A stretch of DNA of 14,525 nucleotides from Bacteroidota bacterium (lineage in GTDB: Bacteria; Bacteroidota; Bacteroidia; Bacteroidales; UBA10428), in assembly GCA_017860375.1 (NCBI GenBank), contig JAGDMB010000025.1, forward strand, positions 1 through 14,525. The letters run 5' to 3'. A program made the position numbers and the translations under genes. The notes below the pieces were generated by a model, which saw only the letters and a program-made list of their open reading frames with translations, searched no databases and had not been told where the DNA came from. Below are positions 12,935 through 14,525 of the stretch, piece by piece (positions within the stretch are counted from its first letter, which is position 1; every line of letters begins with the position of its first letter).

Positions 12935-14461
12935 ATGTCTCACCCGGCCCCGAAAAAATACAAATTACTGCTCGTAAGTCCCCGGCAGCAACAAATAGGG
13001 TATACGGCGCATGCAGAGTTGGCACGGATGCTTGGTAAAAAAAGGATGATGGTGCCGCTTGCCTTACCAATTGTGGCAGCCTGTACGCCGGACCACTATG
13101 AAATCAGGATTGTGGACGAGGAAACCGAAACCATCCCCGCAGATTACCGTCCCGATATTGTAGGAATTACTGCCCTGATGGCTACGCGTGAAAGGGCTAA
13201 TCGTATTGGCGATCATTTCCGGTCACTGGGTGTGCCCGTGGTGATGGGCGGGGTAAGCGTTTCGGTATCGCCCGATGAATTCCTTCAGCATGCGGATGCC
13301 GTAGTGATAGGGGAGGCAGAAAATGCCTGGGAACATTGCCTTGAAGATTTTGAGAAAGGGAATCTCAAGTCGAGGTATATTGCTGATCCAAAAACCGATT
13401 ATCGCCGGCCGAAACCACCGAGATGGGATCTTATTGACATGGATAAGATCTTCCAGGTGGCGGTGCAGATCACGAGGGGCTGTCCTTTCAACTGTGACTT
13501 CTGTCTGGTTTCCAATATTTTCGGAAGGCAGATGCGGTTCAGGGATATCGGTAACGTAATTGAGGAAATCAAAAACCTGCCATCAAAATATGTCTTTTTT
13601 GTTGATGATAACCTCACGATCAATAAGCCGTATGCTCACGAACTGATACATCAACTGAAACCTTTGGGCATTTCCTGGGCCTGCATGTCCAGCATCGATG
13701 TGGCCGATGACGAAGCGTTACTAAGGGAGATGGCAGAGTCCGGCTGTTTTAATATCCTCATCGGTTTTGAATCAATGAATCCGGAAAGCCTGGATGAGGT
13801 GCATAAGAAACATAACCGGGGCGGTGAAAAATTCGTTGGGGCCATTCAAAAAATCCACCGTGCCGGCATACAAATCAATGCCTCCTTTATCGTGGGTTTT
13901 GACAATGATACGCTGGCTGAATTTGACCGGATCTTCGATTTCACGATGCAAACCAGCATGCCCAATGTGAACCTGAATCTGTTGGCGGCTCCTCCGGGCT
14001 CCGAGCTGAATGCAAGACTAAAACGCGAGGGCCCGTCGATCCATTATGCCAATATGGGACAGCTTGAGCTGTACGATCATTATATGGAAACTCTCCGGAG
14101 GCTGTATTCCTTTGATACCATTCTGAAAAAGGCTAAAATGCTTTTTTCTGAAGGCACATTCACAAGGCCCGGTGGAAGTATTCCCCTTGTTACAAGGCTG
14201 CGCATTACCTTTGTTATCTTCAGGGAATATCTCTTTTCGAAAGACAGGAACCGCAGAGCTTTGTTTTTCTACTTAATGGGACTGATTAGAAAGAAAAGGA
14301 TCGCGGTGGACAAGGCGTTTTCCTTTATGCTTTCCATGCTGAGCGCACACCGGCAGATAAGGATGAACTGGGAAAGCCGGGAAAAATACCGTTCGCTGAT
14401 CCGGAAGAACGATGCCGGACCCTGGAAAATGAGAAATTACCCGCACGATATCCATGCTTAA
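12935..14461 (+). CDS. Cobalamin-type radical SAM protein 3 (DUF4070-like C-terminus)
   Basis: This is a 508-residue protein. The B12-binding domain shows YKLLLVSPRQQQ, PDIVGITALMATRERAN, VPVVMGGVSVSVSPDE and ADAVVIGEAENAW. The radical SAM core has CPFNCDFC (C183, C187, C190), FVDDNLTIN, LIGFESMNPESL and FIVGFDNDT. The segment VNLNLLAAPPGSELNARLKREG and the long C-terminal extension after it resemble the DUF4070 group, which includes hopanoid-methylase-like enzymes; that sub-assignment is from memory and only moderately sure. An in-frame ATG at 12908 would add 9 residues; I prefer 12935 because of the -7 box just before it. Its stop overlaps the next gene's ATG by 8 bases, coupling it to the dehydrogenase-like gene. 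Methylation of a lipid or acyl chain is the leading guess. Confidence 0.9.
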   Translation: MSHPAPKKYKLLLVSPRQQQIGYTAHAELARMLGKKRMMVPLALPIVAACTPDHYEIRIVDEETETIPADYRPDIVGITALMATRERANRIGDHFRSLGVPVVMGGVSVSVSPDEFLQHADAVVIGEAENAWEHCLEDFEKGNLKSRYIADPKTDYRRPKPPRWDLIDMDKIFQVAVQITRGCPFNCDFCLVSNIFGRQMRFRDIGNVIEEIKNLPSKYVFFVDDNLTINKPYAHELIHQLKPLGISWACMSSIDVADDEALLREMAESGCFNILIGFESMNPESLDEVHKKHNRGGEKFVGAIQKIHRAGIQINASFIVGFDNDTLAEFDRIFDFTMQTSMPNVNLNLLAAPPGSELNARLKREGPSIHYANMGQLELYDHYMETLRRLYSFDTILKKAKMLFSEGTFTRPGGSIPLVTRLRITFVIFREYLFSKDRNRRALFFYLMGLIRKKRIAVDKAFSFMLSMLSAHRQIRMNWESREKYRSLIRKNDAGPWKMRNYPHDIHA

Positions 14462-14525
14462 AATCAAGAAAGTAGCTGTAGCTGGGGAAGGAAAAATGGG
14501 CTCGTCCATTTTCCATTACCTGAAC
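14454..14525 (+). CDS. Probable 3-hydroxyacyl-CoA dehydrogenase, N-terminal fragment
   Basis: Only 24 residues are present, MLKIKKVAVAGEGKMGSSIF and 4 more, cut by the right edge. KKVAVAGEGKMGSSI matches the first strand and dinucleotide-binding loop of NAD-dependent 3-hydroxyacyl-CoA dehydrogenases (usual KVAVIGAGTMGSGI), GxGxMG being kept. The ATG overlaps the end of the radical SAM gene by 8 bases in another frame. With the two crotonases it would complete a reduction and dehydration pair acting on 3-oxoacyl thioesters. Related beta-hydroxyacid dehydrogenases begin in a similar way, so the exact family needs the rest of the gene. Confidence 0.6.
   Translation, partial: MLKIKKVAVAGEGKMGSSIFHYLN

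Overview
The window looks like a chromosomal segment from a member of the Bacteroidota (Bacteroidetes). The evidence is a GldB-type lipoprotein, a small outer-membrane beta-barrel protein, several upstream boxes fitting the Bacteroidota promoter consensus (TTTG, about 20 bases, TAnnTTTG), and start codons mostly without a Shine-Dalgarno sequence. Genus cannot be decided from this sequence.

The left part (1-3285) is housekeeping. A glutamine-dependent NAD+ synthetase (nadE, cut by the left edge) and a beta-barrel protein lie on the minus strand. The GldB-like lipoprotein lies on the plus strand. The 51-residue ribosomal protein bL34 gene (rpmH, minus) converges on gldB across one bidirectional terminator.

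The rest (3357-14525) reads as one biosynthetic locus made of several back-to-back transcription units. A cobalamin-type radical SAM gene (plus, 3357-4697) runs to within 2 bases of a leftward set: FabF-type ketosynthase, about 300 bases of tandem repeats, acyl carrier protein, AcpS-like phosphopantetheinyl transferase, FabD-like acyltransferase. Divergent from the ketosynthase is a tightly packed rightward operon: hotdog thioesterase, crotonase 1, a second AcpS-like protein, crotonase 2, a FabH-fold (KAS III) protein. Two further cobalamin-type radical SAM genes follow, one on each strand. The second is translationally overlapped by the start of what looks like a 3-hydroxyacyl-CoA dehydrogenase, cut by the right edge.

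Together the genes encode a carrier protein, its activation, loading, chain extension, a beta-oxidation-like or enoyl-modifying set, product release, and three radical SAM enzymes that could methylate or rearrange an unactivated carbon skeleton. I infer a specialised acyl or lipid (type II FAS/PKS-like) product of unknown structure. Several enzymes lack residues their families normally need: the FabD-like protein has Ala where the malonyl-carboxylate Arg should be, the FabH-like protein keeps Cys but has lost His and Asn, and the two AcpS-like proteins each carry only part of the active site. The locus therefore probably uses unusual acyl units and is not a spare copy of primary fatty acid synthesis. 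I do not recognise it as a characterised pathway.
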